Below the pieces are notes generated by a model. That model had not been told where the DNA came from. It saw only the letters and a program-made list of their open reading frames with translations, and made no database searches. This document shows, in pieces, positions 17,725-25,472 of a stretch of DNA of 64,000 nucleotides (position 1 is the stretch's first letter; each line of letters opens with the position of its first letter). The DNA comes from Kitasatospora sp. NBC_01266 (GTDB lineage Bacteria; Actinomycetota; Actinomycetes; Streptomycetales; Streptomycetaceae), in the NCBI RefSeq assembly GCF_036242395.1, contig NZ_CP108458.1, positions 4,774,001 through 4,838,000 on the forward strand. Reading direction: 5' to 3'. Both the position numbers and the translations under genes were made by a program.

Positions 17725-19269
17725 GTGATACCGCAGGGCGCAGCCGGCGCCGCCAACCGTCCCGACGACACCACCATCCCGACCAGCACCGTTGTCACCG
17801 CCACCAACGCCACCACCACCCCTGTCGCCACGCCGGTGAGTTCCCCCGGCGACGACGACCCCTGCGAACGCACCGCGGCGGCTGAGACCGCCGCACCGGG
17901 AACCGCGGCCTCGACCCGGTTCACCCGCCCGACGGGGACCTTCTCCTCGCTGCGGGTTCGCAACTACCGGTACTTCTTCGCCGGGCAGATCGTCAGCAAC
18001 ACCGGCAGCTGGATGCAGCGCATCGCCCAGGACTGGCTGGTGCTGAGCCTCACCGGCAGCCCGCTCGCGGTCGGCATCACCACCGCCATGCAGTTCCTGC
18101 CCACCCTGCTGCTCGGCCTCTTCGGCGGCGTGCTCGCCGACCGGATGCCCAAGCGGCGGATGCTGGTCGTCACCCAGGGCGCGATGGGCCTGCTGGCCGC
18201 CGCACTGGCCGTGATGACGATCACCGGTGTGGTGACCGAGTACTACGTCTACGCCTTCGCGCTGCTGCTGGGCCTGGTGACCGTGGTGGACACGCCGACC
18301 CGGCAGGCCTTCGTCTCCGAGATGGTCGGTCCCGAGCACCTGAGCAACGCGGTCAGCCTGAACGCCGCCAACTTCCAGACCGCCCGGCTGGTCGGCCCGG
18401 CGGTGGCCGGTCTGCTGATCGCGGCGGTCGGCAGCGGTTGGGCGTTCGCCCTCAACGCGCTCTCCTTCGCGGCCGTGATCGGCGGTCTGCTGGCGATGCG
18501 GACCAGCGAACTGCGTCCGGTGCAGCGGATCCCGCGCGAGAAGGGGCAGCTGCGCGAGGGGCTGCGGTACGTGCGCGAGCGTCCCGACCTGATGTGGCCG
18601 CTGGTGCTGGCCGGGTTCATCGGGACCTTCGGCTTCAACTTCCCGACCCTGCTCTCCGGCTTCGCCTACGACACCTTCCATGTCGGTCCGGGCCGGTATG
18701 GCCTGCTGAACACCGCGATGGCACTCGGCTCGCTGGCCGGCGCCCTCTACGCCGCTCGCCGGGGTGCCCCGCGCCTGCGCTGGCTGACCGGCGCGGCCCT
18801 GGGCTTCGGGCTGCTGGAGGTGCTGGCCTCCGGTGCACCCGGGTACTGGAGCTTCGCGGTGCTGCTCACCCTGATCGGGATCTGCGGGCTGACCTTCAAC
18901 ACGGCGGTCAACTCCTATGTGCAGCTGGCCACCGACCCCGAGATGCGTGGCCGGGTGATGGGCCTGCTGGTGCTGGTCTTCACCGGCGGCACCCCGGTCG
19001 GCGCCCCGCTGGTGGGCTGGGCGACCGACGCCTACGGCCCCCGGGTCGGCCTGCTGGCCTGCGGCCTGGTCTCGGCCCTGGCGGCGGCGGTGATCGGCCT
19101 GGTGCTGGCCCGCTGCGCCGACCTGCGCCTGCGGGTCGACCTGCACCGGGGCAGCGGCGGCCGGGTGGTGGCCTTCGTGCCGCGCCAGGCGCAGCCGTCG
19201 GAGCCGGAGTCGCTGCCGTCGGAGCCGCTGCCGCAGGGGCGGGAGCGCGAGCTGGTGGCGGCCTGCTGA
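17725..19269 (+). CDS. MFS exporter with long N-terminal tail
   Basis: A 514-residue major facilitator of the Bcr/MdtH-like enterobactin-exporter group. The conserved FSSLRVRNYRYFFAGQIVSN opens the first membrane domain at about residue 73, and GVLADRMPKRRMLV is the loop 2-3 motif. The first 70 residues are a Thr/Pro/Ala-rich tail absent from most relatives. GAGGGGAG seven bases before the GTG at 17725 supports that start, so the tail is probably real. Drug or metabolite efflux under MarR control is inferred from context. Confidence 0.82.
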   Translation: MIPQGAAGAANRPDDTTIPTSTVVTATNATTTPVATPVSSPGDDDPCERTAAAETAAPGTAASTRFTRPTGTFSSLRVRNYRYFFAGQIVSNTGSWMQRIAQDWLVLSLTGSPLAVGITTAMQFLPTLLLGLFGGVLADRMPKRRMLVVTQGAMGLLAAALAVMTITGVVTEYYVYAFALLLGLVTVVDTPTRQAFVSEMVGPEHLSNAVSLNAANFQTARLVGPAVAGLLIAAVGSGWAFALNALSFAAVIGGLLAMRTSELRPVQRIPREKGQLREGLRYVRERPDLMWPLVLAGFIGTFGFNFPTLLSGFAYDTFHVGPGRYGLLNTAMALGSLAGALYAARRGAPRLRWLTGAALGFGLLEVLASGAPGYWSFAVLLTLIGICGLTFNTAVNSYVQLATDPEMRGRVMGLLVLVFTGGTPVGAPLVGWATDAYGPRVGLLACGLVSALAAAVIGLVLARCADLRLRVDLHRGSGGRVVAFVPRQAQPSEPESLPSEPLPQGRERELVAAC

Positions 19270-19302
19270 CGTAGCGTCGGCTGGTGGTGCGTCAACTGCG
19301 GC

Positions 19303-19335
19303 CCGGCCAGAGCCCGATGTCCGGGCTCCGGCCGG
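19303..19335 (+). terminator. hairpin terminator after MFS gene
   Basis: CCGGCC-AGAGCCCG (19303-19316) pairs with CGGGCTC-CGGCCGG (19322-19335) around a short loop, interrupted by one unpaired base. It lies 33 bases after the MFS stop. Confidence 0.6.
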
Positions 19336-19369
19336 ACCGCGGGTGTGTCTCTGCCCGGCCCGCCGAGCC

Positions 19370-19750
19370 CTATGCGTCGGTGTCCTTGGGGTGTCGCGTG
19401 GCGGCATAGACGAGATGGACTGTCCGACCGGGCTCGTCCACGAGGTAGCGCACCCGCCCGCCGGCGGTCACCTCGTACTCCCACTGCGGCAGCTCGACGC
19501 CACCCAGGGCCCGGAATGCCAGGCGGCCTCGCAGCCTGTGCTGCCGATCCGGGGTACTCAGGGACAGCGGGTCGGCGCGGAGGGCTTCGAAGCAGCGGCG
19601 GGTGCTCCCTGCGGCCTCCGCGCAGAGGTCGCCCCATCCCTTGGCAGCCTCGTTCGTGGCGAACCGAAGCCGCCATTCATCGCCGACGGGTGGTGGTGGG
19701 ACGTCGTCACCGCGTTTGGGCTCATGGTGCGGGCACCTCGCCGTGGTCAT
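19370..19750 (-). CDS. probable toxin partner of a Phd-type antitoxin
   Basis: A 126-residue protein whose frame overlaps the antitoxin's end by 29 bases, a typical type II toxin-antitoxin layout. The central WGDLCAEAAGSTRRCFEALRAD and the C-terminal YEVTAGGRVRYLVDEPGRTVHLVYAATRHPKDTDA resemble the strand arrangement of RelE/ParE-fold nucleases (basic helix, then RVRY...V.L.....H). The similarity is weak, so the toxin call rests mainly on context. The ATG at 19750 is taken as the start. Confidence 0.55.
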   Translation of the reverse strand: MTTARCPHHEPKRGDDVPPPPVGDEWRLRFATNEAAKGWGDLCAEAAGSTRRCFEALRADPLSLSTPDRQHRLRGRLAFRALGGVELPQWEYEVTAGGRVRYLVDEPGRTVHLVYAATRHPKDTDA

Positions 19751-20183
19751 CGCCCGGGAGAGGCCTGGTGAGCTGCGCGGTCAGGTCGGGGTCTGCCAGG
19801 ATCCGCGCTGTGGCACGCCATTCGACGATGACGCGGTGCAGGTTGGCGTGTACGTCGAGTTCCACGACGTCACGTGTGGCATCCACCAGATCGACGACGA
19901 ACTCCCGCACCTCGTCGGCCGACAGGTGTCTGGTCCAGGGGAAGACCGTGGGCAGCGCCATGAGTACTGCCCGTGCGCCCTCGTCGTTGCTGATCAGCGC
20001 GGCGAAGAGGCGGGCGGTGACGTCTGCGGTCTCCTCGCGCTGGCGGTCATGGCGCTCGGTCGTGAGGTAGAGATCCTCGCCGTCGCGACGCGTGACGTGA
20101 ACCCGTTGGGCGCGCTCAACGGTGTCGGCAACCCGCTTGGAGTTCTTTGACAGGTCAGAGAACGACACAGTGAGTATCGACAT
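19722..20183 (-). CDS. prevent-host-death (Phd/YefM-like) antitoxin
   Basis: A 153-residue protein. The first 50 residues (SFSDLSKNSKRVADTVERAQRVHVTRRDGEDLYLTTE) form the Phd/YefM DNA-binding domain: a short helix, then beta strands with the R..GE.L.L pattern. The C-terminal half is unusually long for the family and helical. The 26-bp palindrome at 20194-20219 begins 11 bases upstream of the start, which fits autoregulation. Its partner is the overlapping downstream gene. Confidence 0.65.
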   Translation of the reverse strand: MSILTVSFSDLSKNSKRVADTVERAQRVHVTRRDGEDLYLTTERHDRQREETADVTARLFAALISNDEGARAVLMALPTVFPWTRHLSADEVREFVVDLVDATRDVVELDVHANLHRVIVEWRATARILADPDLTAQLTRPLPGDDHGEVPAP

Positions 20184-20193
20184 GAGTTCAAGC

Positions 20194-20219
20194 TGACTTC
20201 GGAATACATTCCGAAGTCA
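20194..20219. promoter_or_regulatory. perfect 26-bp palindrome upstream of the antitoxin
   Basis: TGACTTCGGAAT (20194-20205) and ATTCCGAAGTCA (20208-20219) are exact inverted arms around AC. On the minus strand the palindrome begins inside a TTGACT hexamer that could be a -35 element. Position and symmetry strongly suggest the autoregulatory operator of the toxin-antitoxin pair. Confidence 0.7.
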
Positions 20220-20327
20220 AGGCGGCCGCTCGTCCTGCGCGCTGTGGCGGACGGCGTGGAATCTCCCCCCGGGGGAGGTCCTACGGTCCGTCCTCAGTAC
20301 GGCAACGCGCTACGAAAGAGGTCGACC

Positions 20328-21056
20328 ATGACGACGTTCCTGCTGATCCCCGGTCTCTGTATGGGCGGTTGGGCCTGGGAGGCGGTGGCCGCCGAGCTGG
20401 CGGCGGGCGGGCACCGGGCGGTGCCGGTGACGCTGCCCGGGCTGGCCGAGCGGGCGGGGGAGGGGGCCGGGAGCATCGGGCTCGCGGAGCATGTCGCCGA
20501 GGTGGTGGCGCTGCTCGACGCGCAGGGGCCGGGGGTGGTGCTGGTGGCGCACAGCTATGCGGCGTTCCCCGCGCTCGCCGCTGCGGACCGGCGGCCGGGC
20601 CAGGTCGCGCGGGTGGTGTTCGTGGACACCGGGATGCCGGAGAACGGCGAGTCGGTGCTGACGAGCTTCGCGGGGAGCGGAATCTCGGGCCCGATCGAGG
20701 GTGGCCTGCTGCCGGTGCCGAGCGAGCCGGCCGGGATCCCCGACGCGGAACTGGAGCGGTACCACCGCCTGGCCACCCCGCACCCCGCCGCCACCCTCAC
20801 CGACCCGATCGAGCTGACCGGCGCCTGGCGCAAGCTGCCCACCACCGGTGTGTTCTGCCTGGAGAACGGCCTCAGCCTGGAGGTGGCCCGTGCCCTGCAC
20901 GCCAGTGGGGACCCCCGGTTCGCCAAGCTGGCTGAGCCCGGGGTGACCTTCTTCGAGATGGCGACCGGCCACTTCCCGATGCTCACCGCCCCGGTCGAGC
21001 TGGCCGGCATCCTGGTGCGCGCGGCGGCCGGTGAGGGTGCGGGACTGTACGGCTGA
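20328..21056 (+). CDS. alpha/beta-hydrolase fold protein
   Basis: A 242-residue hydrolase. TFLLIPGLCMGGWAW is the strand and oxyanion region, LVAHSYAAFPALA contains the nucleophile elbow with Ser about residue 80 (an SxxxxP variant rather than strict GxSxG), and ATGHFPMLTAP near the C-terminus supplies the catalytic His. The pattern matches the salicylate-esterase-like group. Substrate unknown. The ATG at 20328 follows GAAAGAGGT, a good ribosome site. It stands alone, convergent with the MerR gene. Confidence 0.8.
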   Translation: MTTFLLIPGLCMGGWAWEAVAAELAAGGHRAVPVTLPGLAERAGEGAGSIGLAEHVAEVVALLDAQGPGVVLVAHSYAAFPALAAADRRPGQVARVVFVDTGMPENGESVLTSFAGSGISGPIEGGLLPVPSEPAGIPDAELERYHRLATPHPAATLTDPIELTGAWRKLPTTGVFCLENGLSLEVARALHASGDPRFAKLAEPGVTFFEMATGHFPMLTAPVELAGILVRAAAGEGAGLYG

Positions 21057-21068
21057 CGGACCCGCGCC

Positions 21069-21881
21069 CTACTGCCAGGTCGCGGTGTCGGGGTCGATGC
21101 CGTGGGCGCGGGCGCCGGCGTCGATGATGCGACGGAACCAGGTGGCAAGGCCGGCGCGGATGCCGTCGTAGTGGGCGGCGAATCCCGGATCGGCCTCGTA
21201 CTTGCGGCCGAGACAGACCTGCATCTGCCTGGTGAGGGGAAAGTACGAAGCGAAGACCTCGCGGTGCCTCTCGACGAGTCGGTTCGCTTCCGGGCTACCA
21301 GGTGTGACGCCGGCGTCCATCGCCTCCCCGAGGGTGCGCTCGAAGTCGGCGACGGCGTCCGTGATGGCCTGCCACTCCTGTGGACCGCGAGAGGCTGAGC
21401 CTTCGGCGTACTGCAGCCACTGCGTCGTGTCTCCGTAGCGCTGACGGGCTTGGGCGGGCCAGTCCGGGTTCCACCGGGGGCCGAAGACCGCGGCCTGCTG
21501 CTCGATGGTCAGCAGCAGGCCACGCTCGTGGGCGTCGATCATCCGGTCCAGTCCGGCGCCGAGCTGCTGGAGTCGGTCGATCCGCTCGCCGACCTGGGTG
21601 CGCTGCGCGCGCAATGCGCCGGGCACGTCCGCGGTCGAGTCGTCCAGGATGTCCCGGATCCGGTCCAGGCCGAGGCCGAGCTCACGGTAGACGACGATGC
21701 GGTGCAGGCGTTCCAGATCACCGGCGGTGTAGAGCCGGTACCCGGCAGCCGTGCGCAGCGACGGTCGCGCCAGACCGATCTCATCCCAGTGATGCAGCGC
21801 GCGGACCGTCACGCCCAGACGTGTCGAGGCCTGACCGACGGTCAGGCCATCGGCGTCAGTGGCATCAGGCATGCTCCTCAT
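21069..21881 (-). CDS. MerR-family regulator with TipAS domain
   Basis: A 270-residue activator. Residues 13-85 form the MerR domain: LTVGQASTRLGVTVRALHHW, then a wing GLARPSLRTAAGYRLYTAGDLERL and a coiled-coil dimer helix. Residues 150-265 match the TipAS antibiotic-binding domain (GPEVNPDWP-like RWNPDWPAQARQRYGDTTQW). Such proteins sense thiopeptides or other drugs. The start overlaps the VOC gene stop by 17 bases at ATG 21881, or by 8 bases at ATG 21872, so both are cotranscribed from the promoter at 22430-22451. Confidence 0.85.
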   Translation of the reverse strand: MRSMPDATDADGLTVGQASTRLGVTVRALHHWDEIGLARPSLRTAAGYRLYTAGDLERLHRIVVYRELGLGLDRIRDILDDSTADVPGALRAQRTQVGERIDRLQQLGAGLDRMIDAHERGLLLTIEQQAAVFGPRWNPDWPAQARQRYGDTTQWLQYAEGSASRGPQEWQAITDAVADFERTLGEAMDAGVTPGSPEANRLVERHREVFASYFPLTRQMQVCLGRKYEADPGFAAHYDGIRAGLATWFRRIIDAGARAHGIDPDTATWQ

Positions 21882-22413
21882 TATCGCCGTGACTATCGCC
21901 GTGGCCGAGGTCCGGTGGGGTGATCCCGACGGCTTCGAGGTTGCGCGCCTCCTGACTGGCCGGATCAAAGGGCTTCGCCGCGGTGAAGACGATCCGTGCG
22001 TTCTCGGGGGTGATCACCTCCACATCGCGGGTGTTCCAGGGAGTGTCCCGTGGACCGTCGACCGAGTTCGGGCGCAGCGCACGACAGCCCTCGACAAGGG
22101 AGTGGACCTGGCCGAGCACGCACGCGAAACTGAAGCTCACCGCCGGCGGCTGCTCCGGAACGCTCGCCGCCGAGACGAGCAGCACGTCCTGGAACGCCCA
22201 CCGGCGCAGATGCACAAGCGTGCCGGGGATGCCGAACAGCTCGAAGAACCCGAGCCCACGGGTCCAGAAGTCCACCGACGCCGCCAGATCGCAAGTGGGG
22301 ATCGTCACGAACGCGGGCATTCCGTAGATGCCACGGAACGGCTCCGGCGCAACCGCATCCGGGCCGGGGGCGGGCACGGGACTCATCTCGAACGCGTTGT
22401 AGTAGTCGCTCAT
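21865..22413 (-). CDS. VOC (glyoxalase/bleomycin-resistance fold) protein
   Basis: A 182-residue protein of the vicinal oxygen chelate superfamily. FVTIPTCDLAASVDFWTRGLGFFELFGIPG is a typical first beta-alpha-beta-beta-beta unit, and VITPENARIVFTAAKPF is the last strand pair. The metal-ligand pattern is not obvious, so it may bind rather than transform its ligand. The ATG at 22413 has GGAG five bases upstream. It is first in an operon with the TipAS-type MerR regulator, which suggests a drug-binding or resistance role. Confidence 0.7.
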   Translation of the reverse strand: MSDYYNAFEMSPVPAPGPDAVAPEPFRGIYGMPAFVTIPTCDLAASVDFWTRGLGFFELFGIPGTLVHLRRWAFQDVLLVSAASVPEQPPAVSFSFACVLGQVHSLVEGCRALRPNSVDGPRDTPWNTRDVEVITPENARIVFTAAKPFDPASQEARNLEAVGITPPDLGHGDSHGDNEEHA

Positions 22414-22429
22414 GCACTCCACCCTCCAG

Positions 22430-22451
22430 CCTCACGCAACGTGAGGGTCAA
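22430..22451 (-). promoter_or_regulatory. MerR-type promoter/operator of the VOC-merR operon
   Basis: On the minus strand TTGACC (22451-22446) is a -35 hexamer running directly into the exact dyad CCTCACG-TTG-CGTGAGG (22446-22430). This arrangement, a dyad between -35 and -10, is typical of promoters activated by MerR proteins. It lies 17-38 bases upstream of the VOC start, so a very short leader is expected. Confidence 0.65.
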
Positions 22452-22506
22452 GCCGAGGCGTTGTGGGCGAGGGCGCCTGGAAAGTCGGGTGGGTCGACTT
22501 CCTGGG

Positions 22507-22710
22507 TCAGGTGGATGCGTCCAGGGGGCGGATGGCTCGGGCGAGTTGGTGGAGTTCGGTGAGGTGGAGCGGGCGGAGCTGGACGAGGATGGTGCCCTCG
22601 TGGGTGATCTGCCAGCCGTCGCCGAGGTCGGGGAGGTCGACGTCCGCGTCGGTGAGGGCGGAGGTGAAGTCGGCCAGGGCGGCGGCCACTTGACGGCGGG
22701 GGTGGGTCAT
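22507..22710 (-). CDS. small hypothetical protein (67 aa)
   Basis: A 67-residue protein beginning MTHPRRQVAAALADFTSALT and ending HLTELHQLARAIRPLDAST, probably a compact alpha/beta fold. It starts in a four-base overlap (ATGA) with the stop of the 101-residue gene upstream, so the two form one leftward transcript. I recognise no family. Pairs like this are frequent beside XRE(DUF5753)/DUF397 loci in Streptomyces. Confidence 0.5.
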   Translation of the reverse strand: MTHPRRQVAAALADFTSALTDADVDLPDLGDGWQITHEGTILVQLRPLHLTELHQLARAIRPLDAST

Positions 22711-23012
22711 GTGGGCTTCACCAGCCACTTGACGTCGACTTCCCATTCCATGCCGCCGCGCTCGGGGCGGAGGTAGACCAGGTCGCGGGTGCGGTCCATC
22801 ACGATGCCGAGGCGCTGGTTGAGCGAGTCGTGGACCAACTCGCCCCGCTTGCTGGGCTCGTGGGGGTGGTTGGGGGGCGTGCTGCGGTGCGGGTCGGGGG
22901 TGGGGTAGGGGGAGGTGAGGCGGAGGAAGAGTTCGGGGCGACCGCCGCAGTCGGCGGGGCACTCGCACTCGGGCAGGCCGCGCTCGATGTGGGGCGGGGG
23001 AGGGTTCGTCAT
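22707..23012 (-). CDS. small hypothetical protein with Cys cluster (101 aa)
   Basis: A 101-residue protein. The N-terminal PECECPADCGGRPELF contains three closely spaced Cys, a possible metal site. The C-terminal half, GELVHDSLNQRLGIVMDRT followed by DLVYLRPERGG and WEVDVKWL, looks like an SH3-like beta barrel. It is divergent from the XRE regulator and coupled to the 67-residue gene. Function unknown. Confidence 0.55.
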   Translation of the reverse strand: MTNPPPPHIERGLPECECPADCGGRPELFLRLTSPYPTPDPHRSTPPNHPHEPSKRGELVHDSLNQRLGIVMDRTRDLVYLRPERGGMEWEVDVKWLVKPT

Positions 23013-23166
23013 GGCAGGTTGCTTCCGCAGAGGGGTGCAGATGATGGCAGATCATGGCAAAGAGGGGGAATTTGACTGATTCCCTGTGCACTTCAGTCTC
23101 GGGGTGTGACCATGGCGTCACAAGCGGTTGGGCAAGAGGGTTGCCAAGACTGTTGAGGGGATGATC

Positions 23167-24123
23167 ATGGCCGTTGAGCTGGGGGTCATTGACGGTGGGG
23201 CGTCGGACGAGGGGCCGATGACGTGGGGTCGGGTGCTGCGGATGATCCGGGAGGAGAAGGGGCTGACGCAGGCGCAGTTGGCCGATCTGATGACGACCCA
23301 TCAGACGATGATCAGCCACCTGGAACTGGGCAAGAGCCAGCCGGACGAGCGGTGGGCCAGGAGGCTGGACGAGGTGTTGGAGGCTGGTGGGCGGTTGCTG
23401 ATGGCGTTCAAGCTGGTGGAGCCGTATCTGTCGCAGCCGCCGCCGGACTGGGATGCGTTCAAGGAGCTCAGAAGGGTGGAGGGGCAGGCCGTCCGGCTGT
23501 ACGACCTCTCCACCGCGCGGATCACGGGCCTGTTGCAGAGTGAGCAGTACATGCGGGCGCTCTTCGCCAAGTACAACCCATGGGAGAGCAGTGAGCAGAT
23601 TGAGAGCCGGGTACGGGAAAGGCTGGCTCGGCAGACCCGGTTGTTCGTGCAGGGCGGACTTCGGCTGGTCAGCGTGATCGAGGAGGCGACGCTGCGGCGT
23701 GTGGTGGGAAGCCGAGCGCTGATGCGAGCACAGCATGCCCACCTGCTGGAGATGATGCAGATGACCAATGTGGTGATCCAGGTACTGCCCTTCGGAGAGG
23801 GGGAGGCTACGCGAATGGTCATGAGCGACATGATCATTCTTGAGCAAGGGAACGGCCAGAGGCGGGTCTACACGGAGAGCCTGAATCAAGGGCACTTCAT
23901 CGACAGCGCACGCGAGGCTAGCCGATACGTCGATGAGTATGATCAGGTGCGCGGATTCTCTCTGTCGGGGAAGGCGTCCGCAGAGCTGATCCGAAGTGTC
24001 ATGAAGGAGATGGCCGATGGCCAGCATCGCGTGGACCAAGAGCAGCTACTCGCAGAGCAGCGGCGGCAACTGCGTGGAGTGCGCCCCGCAGTCCGCTACC
24101 CAAGGCTCCGTCCCCGTACGTGA
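23167..24123 (+). CDS. XRE-family regulator with DUF5753 domain
   Basis: A 318-residue regulator. An N-terminal helix-turn-helix (VLRMIREEKGLTQAQLADLM to HQTMISHLELGKSQPDERWA) is followed by a DUF5753 ligand-binding domain (AFKELRRVEGQAVRLYDLST, ITGLLQSEQYMRAL, VIQVLPFGEGEATRM). This family pairs with DUF397 proteins in development and antibiotic control in Streptomyces. The ATG at 23167 has GAGGGG six bases upstream. The family normally ends near SVMKEM; here the frame continues 35 codons into the DUF397 gene, an unusual extension. Confidence 0.88.
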   Translation: MAVELGVIDGGASDEGPMTWGRVLRMIREEKGLTQAQLADLMTTHQTMISHLELGKSQPDERWARRLDEVLEAGGRLLMAFKLVEPYLSQPPPDWDAFKELRRVEGQAVRLYDLSTARITGLLQSEQYMRALFAKYNPWESSEQIESRVRERLARQTRLFVQGGLRLVSVIEEATLRRVVGSRALMRAQHAHLLEMMQMTNVVIQVLPFGEGEATRMVMSDMIILEQGNGQRRVYTESLNQGHFIDSAREASRYVDEYDQVRGFSLSGKASAELIRSVMKEMADGQHRVDQEQLLAEQRRQLRGVRPAVRYPRLRPRT

Positions 24124-24220
24124 CTCCAAGGACCCGCACGGCCCCGCCCTCGTCTTCCCCGCCGCGTCCTTCTCGGCGTTCCTTGCACAGGTCAAGTCGG
24201 GTTCGCTTGCCATGCTCTGA
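24017..24220 (+). CDS. DUF397 domain protein
   Basis: A 67-residue protein with the family's signature WTKSSYSQSSGGNCVECAP, then VPVRDSKDPHGPALVFPAASFSAFL. DUF397 proteins act with the adjacent XRE regulator, probably as small binding partners. The start is supported by AAGGAG eight bases before the ATG, inside the regulator's reading frame. It overlaps the regulator by 107 bases in a different frame. Confidence 0.9.
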   Translation: MASIAWTKSSYSQSSGGNCVECAPQSATQGSVPVRDSKDPHGPALVFPAASFSAFLAQVKSGSLAML

Positions 24221-24223
24221 CGC

Positions 24224-24799
24224 ATGAGACTCTTCGTCGCCGTCCACCCCTCTCCCGAAGCGGTCGCCGAGCTCGCCACCGCCACTGCCCCCCTGCGCGC
24301 CCTCCCCGGCGCCGACCGGTTGCGCTGGACCGATGAGGACGGCTGGCACCTCACCCTCGCGTTCCTCGGTTCGGTGCCCGACGACCACGTTCCCGTCCTC
24401 CGCGAGGCGCTCGCGCAGACCGCGCTCGGCTACCAGGCGCATCGCCTGCGACTGGCCGGTGGCGGACACTTCGGCGATCGCGTTCTCTGGGTCGGCCTCG
24501 CCGGGCAGACCTGGGCACTGCGGGCACTCGCCCGCGCGGTGCTCACCGTGACGGCCGAGGTGGCCGAACCGCAGGACGCCGAACTCGACTTCCACCCCCA
24601 CCTCACCCTGGCCCGCACCGGTCGCCGGAGCCATCCCGGTCGTGAGGAGCGGGCCGCCCTGCACACGGCGGCCGAGCGGCTGGAGGAGTTCCAGGGCGTG
24701 GAGTGGCCGGTGGCGGAGTTCCAGCTGATGCGCAGCGACTTCGACGGCGGACGGGTCCGCTACACCACCGTGGACCGCTGGGAGCTCAACTCAGGCTGA
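24224..24799 (+). CDS. thpR: RNA 2',3'-cyclic phosphodiesterase ThpR (LigT family)
   Basis: A 191-residue 2H phosphoesterase. Its two catalytic HxTx motifs are both HLTL, at about residues 42-45 and 126-129, and the opening MRLFVAVHPSPEAVAEL is the family N-terminus. It hydrolyses 2',3'-cyclic phosphate ends of RNA, and the fold is complete in length. It begins three bases after the DUF397 stop, so readthrough from the regulator operon is likely. Its end overlaps the convergent TetR gene by nine bases. Confidence 0.9.
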   Translation: MRLFVAVHPSPEAVAELATATAPLRALPGADRLRWTDEDGWHLTLAFLGSVPDDHVPVLREALAQTALGYQAHRLRLAGGGHFGDRVLWVGLAGQTWALRALARAVLTVTAEVAEPQDAELDFHPHLTLARTGRRSHPGREERAALHTAAERLEEFQGVEWPVAEFQLMRSDFDGGRVRYTTVDRWELNSG

Positions 24800-25393
24800 C
24801 GGCGGCCAGGCACGCATCGCCGCCGCCGCGACCAGCTCCAGCTCCGCCCGCCCCGCCCCGTCCCTGGCCTGCTGCGACATGCCCTGGATCACCGCGCCGG
24901 TGAGCCGGGCCAGGGTGCCCGGGTCGGCCTCCGGCGGCTCCTCGCCGCTCGCCACCGCCGCCGCGATCCGCTGCTCCAGGTCCGCGATATTGCTCTCGCG
25001 GAGCGCTCGCAGGCGCGCCATCACGTCCTCGTTGGTGCAGTTGGCGGCGGCGCTGATGATCATGCAGCCGTGCGGGTGGTCGGGGGCGGTGTACTCGGCG
25101 GCGGTCTCGCGCAGCAGCCGGGCGATCCCGGCCCGCACCGTCGGCTCCTCCTCGAACGCGCGCGGGCCGAAGGCGCCGTACGTCCGGCCGTAGCCAGCCA
25201 CGACCTCCTCGAAGAGCGCCCGCTTGTCGCCGAAGGCGGCGTACAGGCTGGGGGCCCGGATGCCCATCGCCTCGGTCAGGTCGGCGATCGAGGTGGCCTC
25301 GTAGCCCCGCTCCCAGAACAGCCGGGTGGCGGCGTCCAGGGCGGCCTCGCGGTCGAAGGACCGGGGGCGGCCGCGGGGCGGGGAAGTCGTCAT
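24791..25393 (-). CDS. TetR-family transcriptional regulator
   Basis: A 200-residue repressor. The N-terminal helix-turn-helix is AALDAATRLFWERGYEATSI and DLTEAMGIRAPSLYAAFGDKRALFEE, the usual TetR recognition helix with PSLYxxFGDK. The C-terminal ligand domain contains DHPHGCMIISAAANCTNEDV, typical of the YxaF/NemR-like group that senses electrophiles or lipophilic drugs. It is divergent from an SDR gene with two matching palindromes in between, so it probably represses both itself and the SDR. Confidence 0.88.
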   Translation of the reverse strand: MTTSPPRGRPRSFDREAALDAATRLFWERGYEATSIADLTEAMGIRAPSLYAAFGDKRALFEEVVAGYGRTYGAFGPRAFEEEPTVRAGIARLLRETAAEYTAPDHPHGCMIISAAANCTNEDVMARLRALRESNIADLEQRIAAAVASGEEPPEADPGTLARLTGAVIQGMSQQARDGAGRAELELVAAAAMRAWPPSA

Positions 25394-25401
25394 GCCCAGA
25401 T

Positions 25402-25421
25402 TCTATATCGCCCGCTACAGA
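25402..25421. promoter_or_regulatory. TetR operator candidate 1
   Basis: TCTATATCG and CGCTACAGA form an imperfect 9-bp-arm palindrome with two central bases (7 of 9 pairs). It begins 8 bases upstream of the tetR start and shares CCGCTACAGAAA with the second site exactly 39 bases on. Confidence 0.6.
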
Positions 25422-25440
25422 AATCGTGCTACGTTCCCTT

Positions 25441-25460
25441 TCCATAGCGACCGCTACAGA
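25441..25460. promoter_or_regulatory. TetR operator candidate 2
   Basis: TCCATAGCG and CGCTACAGA form a 20-bp palindrome of the same type (7 of 9 pairs), 12 bases upstream of the SDR start. The two sites have centres 39 bases apart and consensus half-site CGCTACAGA. Confidence 0.6.
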
Positions 25461-25472
25461 AAGGCGTGTGCG

